Origin: Epinephelus fuscoguttatus | Taxonomy: Eukaryota; Chordata; Actinopteri; Perciformes; Serranidae | Length of the DNA stretch: 64,000 nucleotides | Assembly (NCBI RefSeq): GCF_011397635.1 | Contig: NC_064761.1 | Coordinates: 27,631,643-27,695,642 of the forward strand | Direction: 5' to 3' | Program-made: the position numbers and the translations under genes | In this document: positions 22,901 to 33,602 of the stretch, in pieces | How positions within the stretch are numbered: position 1 is the stretch's first letter | Layout: the number at the start of each line of letters is the position of its first letter | Notes under the pieces: generated by a model | Database searches by the model: none | Told to the model about the DNA's origin: nothing | What the model saw: the letters and a program-made list of their open reading frames with translations, nothing else

Positions 22901-25062
22901 CCAAATTCCTATGCTTGTAGGTTATGCTGCAAGGAAGGCAGGAAAAAGTGTGACTTCCTCACTGTGCTCAAATAAAAGTAGTGTTTGGCAGATGAGTCTA
23001 ATTTAAGTGTCACTGACTTCACCACAGGCATGACTACATCACCTAGTGTTGGTTTTTAGCCATGTAAGGCAGCGATACACCCCATCAGAAAGCCCCTTGT
23101 GACAGATTACCTACCGTCTTGACCTAATATGGTAACAGAAACGCTGGGGAGGTGGAGGAGGTGGTGCTGACAAACAAGCCATTGTGCTGCAGGTCAGTGA
23201 CACAGTCTGTGAGCTTTGGCTGACACACAGCCACTTAGGGGTTGGGGTTGCTGTTGCTGAGCACACTCCACAAGGAGCAGGACTCGAATAAGTCTTTTGT
23301 TTCTCTGCAACTCCCTCTCACAGTCATTTAGTCATTGTATTATAGTGGCATAAGTACTTGAAAGGCTAAGGGTCTATATAATGCGGCACAGACTGACATA
23401 ACTGCCCTGATACTTGTTCTGGTCGGCCTATGCTGCTCTGGCATGTTGTCTCTATGGCTGCTGGTAAAATTGTCAAATAAATAAAATCATTTTATCACTT
23501 TTTATTCACTGTGTTTTCCCTAAATGCACCTTTCGCTTTTCTACTGAGATATGTTCATTAAGTTCATCCACAGTTTTCATGTGGCTACAGTGAAGGCTTT
23601 GTGTGAGTTCTGTCATGTATTTATGTGTAAACATCAAGGTTAAGACTCTTAGCTGACATCACCGCCCCAACATCCTGCTTTATCACACTGCTGAAGTAAT
23701 GCGGCACACACACACACTGTTACCATCACCCCCTCAGCCTGCGCCGTTATCACATCAGCAAACACATCCTGTGATGCTTATGTCCATTCTTCTCCTCCTG
23801 CCATTGTTGCTGTTGCATGCCTGCAAGTATGTGCGATCAAACTGAGTGCACGCTTGCCTGTATTATGCACAGGTGTCTGCAGGTCTGCAAGATTTTGTTA
23901 CACAGCAGTCCTGAGAACGAGGGCTTAGATTTCAGAGCCCAACAACGCTTCATGTTTCTGGTGTTTCTTCCCTTTGAGTGCATTTTGACACTGCTTAGGT
24001 TGCACAAAAGATACAGCCACATTTGGCACGTGGGCATTTCCTGTACTGAATATGATTGAAGTATAGAAGATTGGCAGACACAATGGATAGAAATGCATTT
24101 TTATTTGTAATTTGTTGTCACTAAGCCGTTCTTACAGCATGTGTTCAAAGCAGGAATTTTGCCCAGTCATCATGCTGCCTGTCTGCAGCCTCTTTCCCAC
24201 ATATACATTTCTGCTGTAGCACCCTGCCAGCTCAGGACCAATTTTGTAAATGTTACATCATGGCTTGAGTGGGAATAAAGCAGTAATATTCCCAGAATAA
24301 AAAATCATGCAACAGATTATGTTTTTGCCTATTACAGTTTTACATAGCCATCAAGGTGACCCTATCTCTTGCATTGTTGTAATGCTTATATCCTCTTTGG
24401 TACTGTTGGAGAGACATTTAATTGTCAAACAAGTTTCAAAATCCAACTTTGGCACCCTATGAGAGTTTCAGTGCAACATGTCACTGTGTGGTGACATCGT
24501 GGGTTTATTTTATCAGTATAGAAGATGGATGGATGCCAAAACCAGCACTTTGCCTTGATGATTGACCCAATTATGTTGCAGTTGCAAAGGTCTTGTGTGG
24601 TTCTAACTGTTGAAATCCTTTGCATGGCCACACGCATGAAGACACACATACAGGGTGAATTTCTTTCAGTTAGGGTGATGGAAGAGCAAGGGTACATACC
24701 TCCCCTTTCCATTTATCTTTTTCACTCTCTTTCTTAATCTACAATCTTCATCCTCCACCCCGTTCACCATTAGCAGTCTGGGCTTTGGCAGGCCGACAGT
24801 TCCTGCTGCTGTGTGCACTCAGCAGCCTACAGCATGCTTGGCAGAGGAAACCAGGGTCTGAACTTTGGCTCCCCCCTTAGTCCCTCTTTCACCCTTGCCT
24901 GCTCCTGCTGTCTCACTCTCCATTGCCGATTGTTGTCCTTCTGGTCAGCCTGAGGTCACTCGATGAACCGTTGTCACAGCCCAGCTGACACGCCATGTAT
25001 GAAGCAAGGGAAAGGCATGTCAACAATTACACTGCTGACCACTGCACAGTTAACCATCCTAG

Positions 25063-25098
<36 letters not shown>

Positions 25099-28000
25099 GC
25101 ACAGCTGCTGCCCCCCTCTGAGGCCCTGTCTGTAGCTTTTATTTCTGCTGCCTGGCTGCCGTCTCTTTTTGACATGGATGACAGGAGCGGCTGTCAGGGA
25201 AGCAGCAGATAGCCTGAGCTACTAGAGTTATGCCGACTCATTGTTTGAAATGCTGTGGTGCTGAGAGTCTGACTGCTACCAGCTAGCTTGGTCATTGTTT
25301 TGCATGATTTTATACAAAACCATTTCACTTAAAAAGAGAGCTTTTAAAGAATTAAAATGATTTTGCTGCACATTATGCTTGTCAATGCTAAATTACTGTG
25401 TCATATCATTCATGTCGATCTCCCTGATACTTGAGCACTGCTCTGGATACTTTGGTAATAACAAATGTTGATTTGGTTTTTCTACCTGCTTGATAATGCT
25501 ACTGTCATCTCCTCTGACTTAATCATTTAGGGAGATAATATAGTCATATTCACACAACTCCACTCTATGAGTGGTCTGGATGTGGCCTTTGTTGGGTACT
25601 CCAAAAATTTAGTTGTGTATTTCCCTAAAGCTGAGGGACTTGTGACAGATTTTATAAAGTATGGTCAAAATAGAAGCAGCAGGGGCAGACGTGTAGTATT
25701 ATGGGTCAAGCTCCAAGAACATTTAACTACTACATTTCCCATAATGCAACGTCATCATATTAGCATCTTTTGTTGGACCTTTTATGCTACAGTTTTATAA
25801 TTTTTTTATGCTTCGGATGCTACAGTTTGTAACCAGTGACTATATAAAAATAGAACCTGGTCTCACTCCAAAGTCATCGAAATCTGGCGCTTTAGCAGTG
25901 ACTAGCAGCGTCAGAAACCATGAAAAAAGGCGTCCTTAACATCAGCATGATACACGGCCAGTTGCTGTTACAGTTTCATGGCGCCCAGTGGTGTTGTGGA
26001 AACGGTGTAGGCATCACGTAAGATTTTAAAGCTAGACCCTGCTCTATTCCAAATCTAACCATGTGTTTTTGTTGTCTAAACCCAAACGTGTGTGGTTGTT
26101 GTTGAAGGAAAACAAACATCAGTTTGTGATGTTGTACCGATGTAGTGCGTTTATTTCTTGTGAAAACAGAAGTGCATCTTGAAAGAAGACAATGCATGTA
26201 ACAGGCAGAACTTGACACGGTGTCCCAGAACGTCAACAACCAACGCACCTAGGGTACCTTGCATGTCATACGTGGGCGCGGAAATTCCATGACCAAAATG
26301 TCAATATGTGACGAAATCAGAGTGAGAATGTGTTGAAAAATAATATGAATAATAACATGAATAAGACGTAGCCACTGTGATGTCACCCATTGGTTTGTGA
26401 ACTCCTGTTTTGAACTCTCAAATTTGGCATTTTTGTTGTTGCCATCTTGGATTCTTGGTACCAGAAGTAACCCAAAGTGACCTTCCCAACCAGTTTGTTA
26501 CTCAAAGCAGCTACATCCTTAATTATGTGTAACTTTAAGCCTTAATAAAATTGAAACAGGTGAGTTTTATAAAAATTTAACCCCCGTACAGTGGAAATTA
26601 GCTGTAGAGACCCAAACTGTATTCTGTACCAGGCTGTAAACACAATTATTTTAACATGGGGACAACAATTGGCCATTAGAGGAACTGCAGTTTTGGGCAT
26701 GTTGTGCTTCTTTTTTTTTTAACTTTGAAGGTTGCTGCTAGTTTGTAACACAGGGTTTCCTCATGATGATTGAACTGACTTTGGTGTATAAAATCAGTGG
26801 AGCGCTATATAGAACAAACAAAATCGTGAAGACTAAAATAGTTATTTATTTTACAGTGGGAGCATTGCCAAGTCATGATAACTGAGCAGGCTAATTGTTG
26901 CATAGTAGTCAATAAATGACTGTGGTTGGACTAGAATTAATCTACAGACTGTAAGCATAGCAGGGCATTTTAAGAGTTTATTGATTGACTTACCTTCTGC
27001 ACATTTAAGAAATGTTTTGTCAAAAAAGGAAAGAACAAAAATGACAGCTGTGGTGAACATTATGTGCTCACATGACACAAACAGTCAACAGTGATATATT
27101 ATTTTTGTTGCAGATAAATAAAAGGCAACAGAAGGTGTACTGTATTTGCACCAGCATTTAAAGCAAAGTCTTTAAGGTATTCTAACATAATACATGTCAA
27201 GTTAAGCATGACACTGAACCCTCAGCCATATTGTTGCTTGCTTCTGAATTATCTTATAAACCCTGCCTACTCTCATTCAGCCAAAAAAGAAAAAAAGGAA
27301 GTGGAGAGAGACTTTAGTTTCAGGCCTCTCGCTAACCTAAGGATGCAGGTAGTTTTTTCTCCTGCTAAGGCCTGTCTCTAAGGCTGCATTCATTCAAGTG
27401 TATGGTGCTTGTGTCAAAAGGTTGTCCCTGGAGTGTGGATATACAGGTGGTTAACAAAGGAGCTCACTTAATGGCATTAGAGTGGACTTAGCCTAATCCA
27501 TGACCTGGCTGTGGGATCCTTTCAGTTGCCTGACATGACGGTTTGGCACGCTGTAGAAGGAGGAGAAGAGTCAGTGGAGTACAGTGTGGGCTCAAGGAGG
27601 GAGAGCAGGAACTTGTACTCACACCACAGAGGACTGTAGTTAGTGTATAAGAACGTATGAGGATGGTGGGAGGAAGGGAGGGAAGGAAGACGCACAGACA
27701 TAGACCGCAAAGTGAGAGAGTTGAGTGAATTGAAAGTTGTGTTTAAAGAAGATACAGACAGACGAAGTTAGTGCACAACTCAGAAATTAAATATATGTGA
27801 GTGCCTATTCTCACCTGAATTGGTACTGTAAAGGTTGACCTTCAAATAAATCTCTCATCAAATACAAGGATATAAAGGAAGACCACACTAGATGCAACAG
27901 ATCGTATATGTCACTCTGCTTTTTGCAGGAGAGTAAAGCATGCTAACTCAGCTTTGATGGTCTTGCCATTTGGATGTTGCCAATAAATACTGTAAATCAT

Positions 28001-31000
28001 TGGGGAAACAACTTTTTATTTAGGACTGCAACTAACAATTTGCTGATTGCAGATCAGTTTCTCAGCTGCACATTTTCTTGTGTTAAATGCTAGAAAACAC
28101 CCTCCCTACATCAATGGCAACTGTACTTAATGGAAAGAATAACAGCAAAACTCTGTGTAAAGATAAGCGGGGTTTTAAATCACTGGGCTCCTGTAATTAC
28201 TTGTTTTAGATTACCGAAGTGATAAGGTGCCATACTGATTTTATTTTGAATTTGACCAAAAATATTTTATTTTGTTTTATTTTCAGTTATTTTTTTATTT
28301 TATTTTATTATGTTTTTGTTTTTTTAATTCAATTTTATTCTTTTTTGTTTTTTTTTTACTTTGTTTTATTTTATTTTTATTTATTTTTAATTCAATTTAA
28401 TTTATTTTGTTTTATTTATATTTATTTTTTCATTCAATTTAATTTTGTTTTGTTTTTTGTTTTGTTTGTATTTATTTATTTTTTATTTTATTTTGTTTTG
28501 TATTATTTATATTTATTTAATTAATTCAATTTTATTTTATTTTGTTTTTTGTTTTATTTTATTTTATTTTATTTTATTTATAGACTTGACCCTATGTGGA
28601 TGCACACATTGCCATGATTTCTGTTTTTATGTTTCTTTGCCAAAATGTACACAGTTCTTTCTTTATCTAAAAAAAGAACAAAGTAGATGTATAACTCAAA
28701 TATGAATATACATATTGTTAAACAAATAAAAAAAGATAGAAAAAAGTTGTCAAAAAAAAAAAAAGGAAAAAAAAGTCCATCACAATTTCCCAGAGCTGAA
28801 ATTGGAGCTTTCGGATGTTTCGTCACTTACACTTACACTTTCTCAGCTTTTTGTTAGTTTGACTCATTACAGTTCAATATTGAAACCCTGTTTGTCATTT
28901 TGATTCAATGTGACTTTCAGTACACTTTAAACTCCTACTTATGTGGTTTTGTGCGCCAATATGTAAAATACTGCTGACAGACATAATGAAAGACCATCGA
29001 TTGGTCAGTGTTCACGTTTTCTTTTCGTTGAATCAAAGCGAAGGCAAAGTGTAGCGAGTCAGGGAGGTTTTGGCTGCTTTGAAGTTTGGTGCAACATCAA
29101 CTTTCCAGACTATGAATAGATGTTTCTTGCTATGAGCCGTCTGTAGTGGCTTCACAGTTAAATTGATGTTGACTCTCAGGATAACTGCTTTGCTAGAGCT
29201 CATCTTTCATTGCACTTTATAGTGTAAACTTCTGTGCTGTGGTGATTAAACCAAAGTCAAGTGAAATTGTTTCATAGATGAGGTCTGTATGACATCAGCA
29301 ATAAAGCTACAGAGTTAACTTTATCTTTCTTATGCTCAACTTTGAAAACATTTCGTATCTGCAGCCAAGTCAGGTAAAAGCAGCTGTGTGGCTCTCTGCT
29401 GCAGCAGCTGTTTGCACAAGGTATGGGGAAATGCTACCACCTACTGCCTGCCGATCATAATCCCACAACGTGGCCAGAAATGTTGTTTGTTTGTGATTGA
29501 CAGTGGTTAATGTGAGAGTTCTGCAGGCCTTTTTGTTTTCAAGAGGGATGATTACTACAACAAAGAATGTGTGTTGCATTGTGAGTCTTCAAGTCTTACA
29601 GTCAACTGAGTACGTTCATTGTGTAGTGAGTCAAAGTGAAATCCTCCCTTCAGGGTGAGGTATTTACATACGCCTACCAGTATTACACTGGCAGGTTGTG
29701 ACATTATTCCATCTCTCTCTGCATCAAAACAAAGAGCTTATGTCCCAGTTCATAGATCATGTGCTATAATCAAAATAAAGTTTCACAAGCTTGTGCTTCA
29801 GCTGCTAGACTTGGCTTGACTTCCAAGTGATAACAAGAAGCGCGTCCTCTACTTTTCTCAGAATAATATCTCACTACAGTAGAATTTAAGGCGGAGAGAG
29901 ATTCATGAAACAACAAACCAGACCTCCAACCAGCTCTCAGACTTCATTATTCAGGAAATGTACACTTGACTATGACTCTTCCTGGAGCTGTAAGGCAATG
30001 CGAGGCAACTTTATTTATGGAGCACATTTCAATACAAAGAAACCTAATGTGCTCTACTTTTTTAACCTGTAACGTGAGCGCAGCAGAGAACTAGAGACAC
30101 AAGTGGTTGTGTGTGCATGAAGTGGTTCATAAGATTTGAGTTATGATAATTTTCCCCACAAATGCTCATCTAAAGACAGTTATTTAGGCCGACTTTTTTA
30201 TGTGGTCTCCTCAATGTGTGCAGGAGCAGATCCACGTGCCTGTCTACCACCCAACACCGAGCCAAGCCCGACTGGCCACTCAGCTGACAGAGGAGGAGCA
30301 GGTTCGCATCGCCCAGCGAATCGGACTCATCCAGCACCTCCCAAAGGGCGTATACGACCCAGGGCGGGATGGCTCTGAGAAGAAGATCAGAGAGTAAGTA
30401 GAAACGCTGGGTGGTCAGACATAGCAGTGGAAGTTACACGCACAAACACAGTTGAGAGAGAGAGTGATTCACCACAGCAAACTGTGGTTTAAGCAGCGAC
30501 TTTGTAGGCCTTTAAAATGCCTTAAAAGTGCAGTATGTAACACTGGAGAAAGATGGTTGTTTGATTGATTTGTTGTCAAATACCAACAGTCTCATCACCA
30601 GGTTAATAGGGCTGCAACTAACAATTATTTTCATTATTGATTAATCTGCTGATTATGATAACCATTAACCAATTCATCGTTTAGTCTATAAAATGTCAAA
30701 TAATTGTGAAAAACACTCATCACAATTTCCCAGAGCCAAAAGTGACATCTTTAAACTGCTTCCTTGCATCCAACCAACATACATAAACCCAAAGAGTCTT
30801 CATTTACTCTCATGAATGGCAAAGAAAAGCTGCACATTTTACATTCACTTGACATTTTTGCTTGAAAAATGAATGAAACATATAAAGGATTGTTTTTTGG
30901 GGGAGTTTTTCCTCATCCGCTGCGAGGGTCCTAAGGACAGAGGGATGTCGTATGCTGTAAAGCCTTGTGAGGCAAATTGTGATTTGTGATATTGGGCTTT

Positions 31001-32146
31001 ATAAATAAAATTGATTGATTGATTGATTGAAAATAGTTAATTATATTTAACTACTGACTCTTTGGGTTGGTGGTTTGGTCTGACTACCAACCCAAAGTGT
31101 CTGTATTTGATGACCTAGGAGTGAGGCTCAACAATCAACTCTCTTTCTCCAGAACTGCGTACTGAAACTTTAAGCCCAGGTCAGACCAACGATTCACAAT
31201 AAGACAAAACCGTTTTAGAATGTTGCAAAGGAAATTTGCAGCAGTGTGAACTGGCCGTCTGAGCACGACACCAGCTGGCTGACGGTGTTACCTGTAACCC
31301 AGCTGGTCAAGTCGCCGGCGGCTGGTATTAGAACATAAAGCACGTCACCTGTTTCAACAGCCAATCGTAGTAGCCAGCTTGTAGTGAAGTCAGCTGGACA
31401 AGTCAAAATGACCGCAGATGGCGGGTTCATTTGCTGTGGCAGGTGCAAAAACCCCGCCAGGCCCTCAGGCGTTTTCAGCACTACTACAAATGCAGCTGTA
31501 GCCAGTATGTCACTATCACTATCCTCATTCATATTTTAAGAAGCTACAATTTATATTCAGCCACAAAATAGAGATGATACACCATCTCTTAGAGTTGCGT
31601 CAGTGTGAACCGGCAGGTTTTTAGAACGTTAGCGGGGTAGTGATCGCAAGCAGCACACTTCAAAGAGGAGGCTATGAAAATCGTAGCCACAGCCTCGAAA
31701 AATGCAAATATAGCAAGGTGAAAGTCCATGTGGACTAAGTTCATTCTAATACAAGAGTGAATCTGGGATTGGCTTTTACTTTTCCTGGCAATTCTGTTCA
31801 CACTCTGTAACAAAACGTTCCTGCGTAGTATACCTTTAAATTAAGTCTATGTAGTATCAAGTGGTATTGCAAAGTAATATTTGTACTTTATTTATTTAAC
31901 TTATATTATTTGATGCATGTCTGTGCTGTCCATATCTAATCCCTAACAAGTTGCACCTGTGTTGACCTTCACAGGTGCGTCATCTGTATGATGGACTTTG
32001 TGTATGGAGACCCCATCCGGTTCCTACCCTGCATGCACATCTACCACATGGATTGTATAGACGACTGGCTAATGAGATCCTTCACCTGCCCCTCCTGCAT
32101 GGAGCCTGTGGACGCCGCGCTGCTTTCCTCCTATGAGACCAACTGA
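12983..32146 (+). CDS. rnf11: RING finger protein 11 (complete, 3 coding exons)
   Basis: Exons are 12983-13105, 30224-30393 and 31975-32146, all GT-AG, giving 154 residues, the same length as mammalian RNF11. The start MGNCLKSPTSDDISLLHESQ carries Gly2 and Cys4, the known myristoylation and palmitoylation sites that target the protein to endosomal membranes. The PY motif PPPY (37-40) binds WW domains of NEDD4-family ligases. The RING-H2 domain spans Cys99 to about residue 140, with ligands Cys99, Cys102, Cys117, His119, His122, Cys125, Cys136 and Cys139 all present. Thr135, the reported AKT site, is conserved. The protein ends SSYETN. In mammals it serves as adaptor and E3 in ubiquitin editing with A20 and ITCH; that role is carried over from family knowledge. 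Teleosts can have rnf11a and rnf11b, and which copy this is cannot be told here. Intron 1 is 17.1 kb. Confidence 0.98.
14678..15238. mobile_element. DNA transposon MITE with AGGGCCCTGACACACCAAGC-type ends
   Basis: The right end, reversed, reads AGGGCCCTGACACACCAAGC. The left end reads AAGGCCTTAAAGCACCAAAC. About 17 of 23 terminal positions match as inverted repeats. The right end is a motif seen in many fish MITEs. No transposase frame is recognised inside. Confidence 0.55.
15568..15655 (+). repeat. Dispersed fish repeat, copy 1 (ATTGGGCTTTATAAAT tail)
   Basis: Contains CAAATTGTGATTTGTGATA and then TTGGGCTTTATAAATGAAA, ending in an ATTGAATT tail. The same sequence occurs at 30940-31031 with a GATT-repeat tail, so it is a dispersed element with a variable simple tail. 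Confidence 0.7.
17094..17494. mobile_element. DNA transposon remnant with CCAGTTCA ends
   Basis: The left end reads CCAGTTCAGCCCAAAGA. The right end, reversed, reads CCAGTTCAGACCAATGA (15 of 17 match). Sequence related to the right end recurs at 31167-31252 in rnf11 intron 2. No coding capacity was recognised. Confidence 0.5.
17547..18918. mobile_element. hAT-like non-autonomous transposon, 1.37 kb
   Basis: The left end is CAGGGTTCAACGCTAAGG. The right end, reversed, is CAGGGCTCAACAATAAGG (14 of 18 match). Both flanks carry TTCTGT directly against the ends (17541-17546 and 18919-18924), a 6-bp duplication. Subterminal regions on both sides share 'acttgcc' and 'gggcaa' words. No transposase frame is seen. 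Around 17990 a second hAT-type start (CAGTGTTTCCCCTAGGATGG) suggests a nested insertion, but its partner end was not found. Confidence 0.75.
19953..19986 (+). repeat. (GT)17 microsatellite
   Basis: A pure GT run in rnf11 intron 1. A looser GT-rich stretch follows at about 20095-20155. Confidence 0.95.
21082..21829. mobile_element. Harbinger-type transposon remnant with MADF/Myb-like fragment
   Basis: The ends are inverted repeats: left GCCCCGATCACAC, right reversed GCCCCAATCACAC (12 of 13 match). On the - strand at about 21490-21537 the frame reads EEKLVVAVAGYPELYG, the start of the MADF/Myb-like DNA-binding protein that accompanies Harbinger transposases. The rest of that frame no longer matches the family, so the gene is dead and truncated. 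No intact nuclease is present. Confidence 0.65.
21981..22742. mobile_element. hAT-type transposon remnant, 762 bp
   Basis: It begins CAGTGCCTG and ends CAGGCACTG, a perfect 9-bp inverted repeat. Flanks GACAGAC (left) and GTCAGAC (right) match at 6 of 7 positions, a decayed target duplication. Left subterminal sequence contains GAGTATCGGCACTT, the right GTACTGGCACC, as in fish Charlie-like elements. No intact transposase frame is seen. Confidence 0.65.
25063..25098 (+). repeat. (CG)n(CA)n compound microsatellite
   Basis: A short run of alternating CG passes directly into about 14 CA units. Confidence 0.9.
25857..26336. mobile_element. Possible DNA repeat bounded by TCTCACTC words
   Basis: Left CTGGTCTCACTCC and right CAGAGTGAGAATG form a short inverted pair around 480 bp. 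The inside (CGCCCAGTGGTGTTGTGGAA, GTGGGCGCGGAAATTCC) looks like a dispersed fish repeat. Boundaries and family are uncertain. Confidence 0.35.
28019..28810 (+). repeat. Disrupted MITE copy with internal T-rich (TTTTA)n block
   Basis: The left part (GGACTGCAACTAACAATTTG) and the right part (CATCACAATTTCCCAGAGC) match the two parts of the related repeat at 30607-30760. Between them lie a T-rich simple block (28255-28582, mostly TTTTA/TTTTG units) and unrelated sequence. Open frames in the T block encode only Phe/Leu/Tyr-rich low-complexity peptide and are not genes. Confidence 0.6.
30394..31974 (+). other. rnf11 intron 2, filled with repeats
   Basis: Three repeats follow one another: a MITE starting AGGGCTGCAACTAACAATTA at about 30607; the dispersed repeat tail ATTGGGCTTTATAAAT with (GATT)n ending near 31031; and a remnant from 31167 to about 31812 starting CCCAGGTCAGACCAACGA. 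That last piece contains GTGTGAACTGGCC and GTGTGAACCGGC words related to the element at 17094-17494. No exon is seen. Confidence 0.6.
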
Positions 32147-33602
32147 CACATACACACAGACATATGCCCACGGACACCTGTGGACCAGACTGGACACAAA
32201 CATACAATATGCACACAAATGGACAAACACACAACTCCCATCTTGCTAACCTGTATCCTGGATTAGTAAGATGCTGCTGTAAAACTGTGACAGTGTAAAA
32301 GATTTAGGATGAACTCTTTTTGTGTCTGTGTGTGTGTGAGCATGCATGTGTGTGTATGTGTGTGCACACAAGTTCCCCAGTTGGCCTGCTGGACAGGATT
32401 GGAGGAATGAACAGAGCGTTGGCGTTAGGGACAAGCTGGAAGGAGCTGGATCGAGCTGGATCGAGAAGAGGAGTAAAAGGCGGGAGCTGGCGATGGGAGA
32501 TGAGAGGATGCCAGTGCAAAAGGAAGTCGAGGGGGATGGGGATGGATGACGGTTAACTCTTATGATTAAGAAATCTTTCCAAGATCCGCTTTTATACACA
32601 CACACACACAGCTGTGCCCTGTCGCACCCTTCCTTTATTTACTTAACTCCATAATTGAAATGAACAGAATACAGGAGGAAGGACATCTGACCACCAACAT
32701 TAGGCTGCAGATTGTGTTAAAGCCTGATTACTATAATGTCGCACAGTAAGACAAGAGGAGAAACGCCCTTCAGAAGATCTGCCAGATGCTTTGATGTGTG
32801 TCCACACTGATGTCTGTTGCAGACTGCAGAGTCACATCCGTGACAAAAACTGCTACAGATGCAAAAATGTGATTTAAAGACTGCTAGAGCTGGACATGAG
32901 ACTTAAGACTATGAACATTAGATGTATTCTGCAGACACACCACAGGCCTCCACTGGTCCACGGCACCTGGGCCTGGAGTTGTCTCTGTATAGATCTTTTA
33001 TGAGAAAAATGAGTTTGGTCGGTGAATTGATTGATCGTCCCGTGGCTTTGTGAAATCTGTTCTGTGTTTGTTATGTCAGTCAGCATAAGGGCTTCTGATG
33101 AACCAGTGTTTACCAACAACACAGATATGGAAACAGGAAATACAGTATGTGCTTTAGTCATTAATGTGGTGTATAGCTGGTAGACCGTTGCTGTCGAGCT
33201 ATCGACTACTCATGACTTCCCCAGTCACAGTGAGATCTCAGATTATTGGCCAAAGCACAAGCAGACCAGTCAACAAACCAGTGACACAAATCAGAGATAT
33301 TTGCACTTCTTAATCAGACTTGTGACAAGAGTTGACCTTATGCATTCAGTAATTATGTTATAGTGAAGTATTTGTTTTACCTACTTTCTCATTACCACTA
33401 CAATGATTTGTAATGAAAGCCACCATCTCTGTGGACCGGGAGTGGAAAAATAATTTATTACTGGTGACATTATCCAAACTACTGAATGATTTAATTCCAA
33501 GTTTGGCACTTTTGGTTGTCTAAATCATGTAATTCTAGGGACAAGTCAAGGACAGAATTAGAAACTAGACAAGATTGGGCTTATTTAAAGTGTTTGCATA
33601 TG
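32147..33602 (+). other. rnf11 3' UTR and downstream sequence
   Basis: It begins directly after the rnf11 stop with a CA-rich stretch. No canonical AATAAA was found in this interval, so the end of the rnf11 transcript is not fixed. No coding feature is seen. Confidence 0.5.

Larger units (their letters stand above)
13106..30223 (+). other. rnf11 intron 1, transposon-rich, no exon seen
   Basis: This 17.1 kb intron was read on both strands and no further exon with splice signals and homology was found. Its recognisable content is the DNA transposons and microsatellites listed separately. The stretches 13.1-14.6, 19.0-21.0, 22.8-25.0, 26.4-28.0 and 28.9-30.2 kb hold nothing I can name beyond simple-sequence runs. 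Short open frames there have no recognised family. Confidence 0.6.

Noticed and set aside
28219..28705. Phe/Leu/Tyr-rich open frames
   Set aside because: Translation of a T-rich simple repeat.
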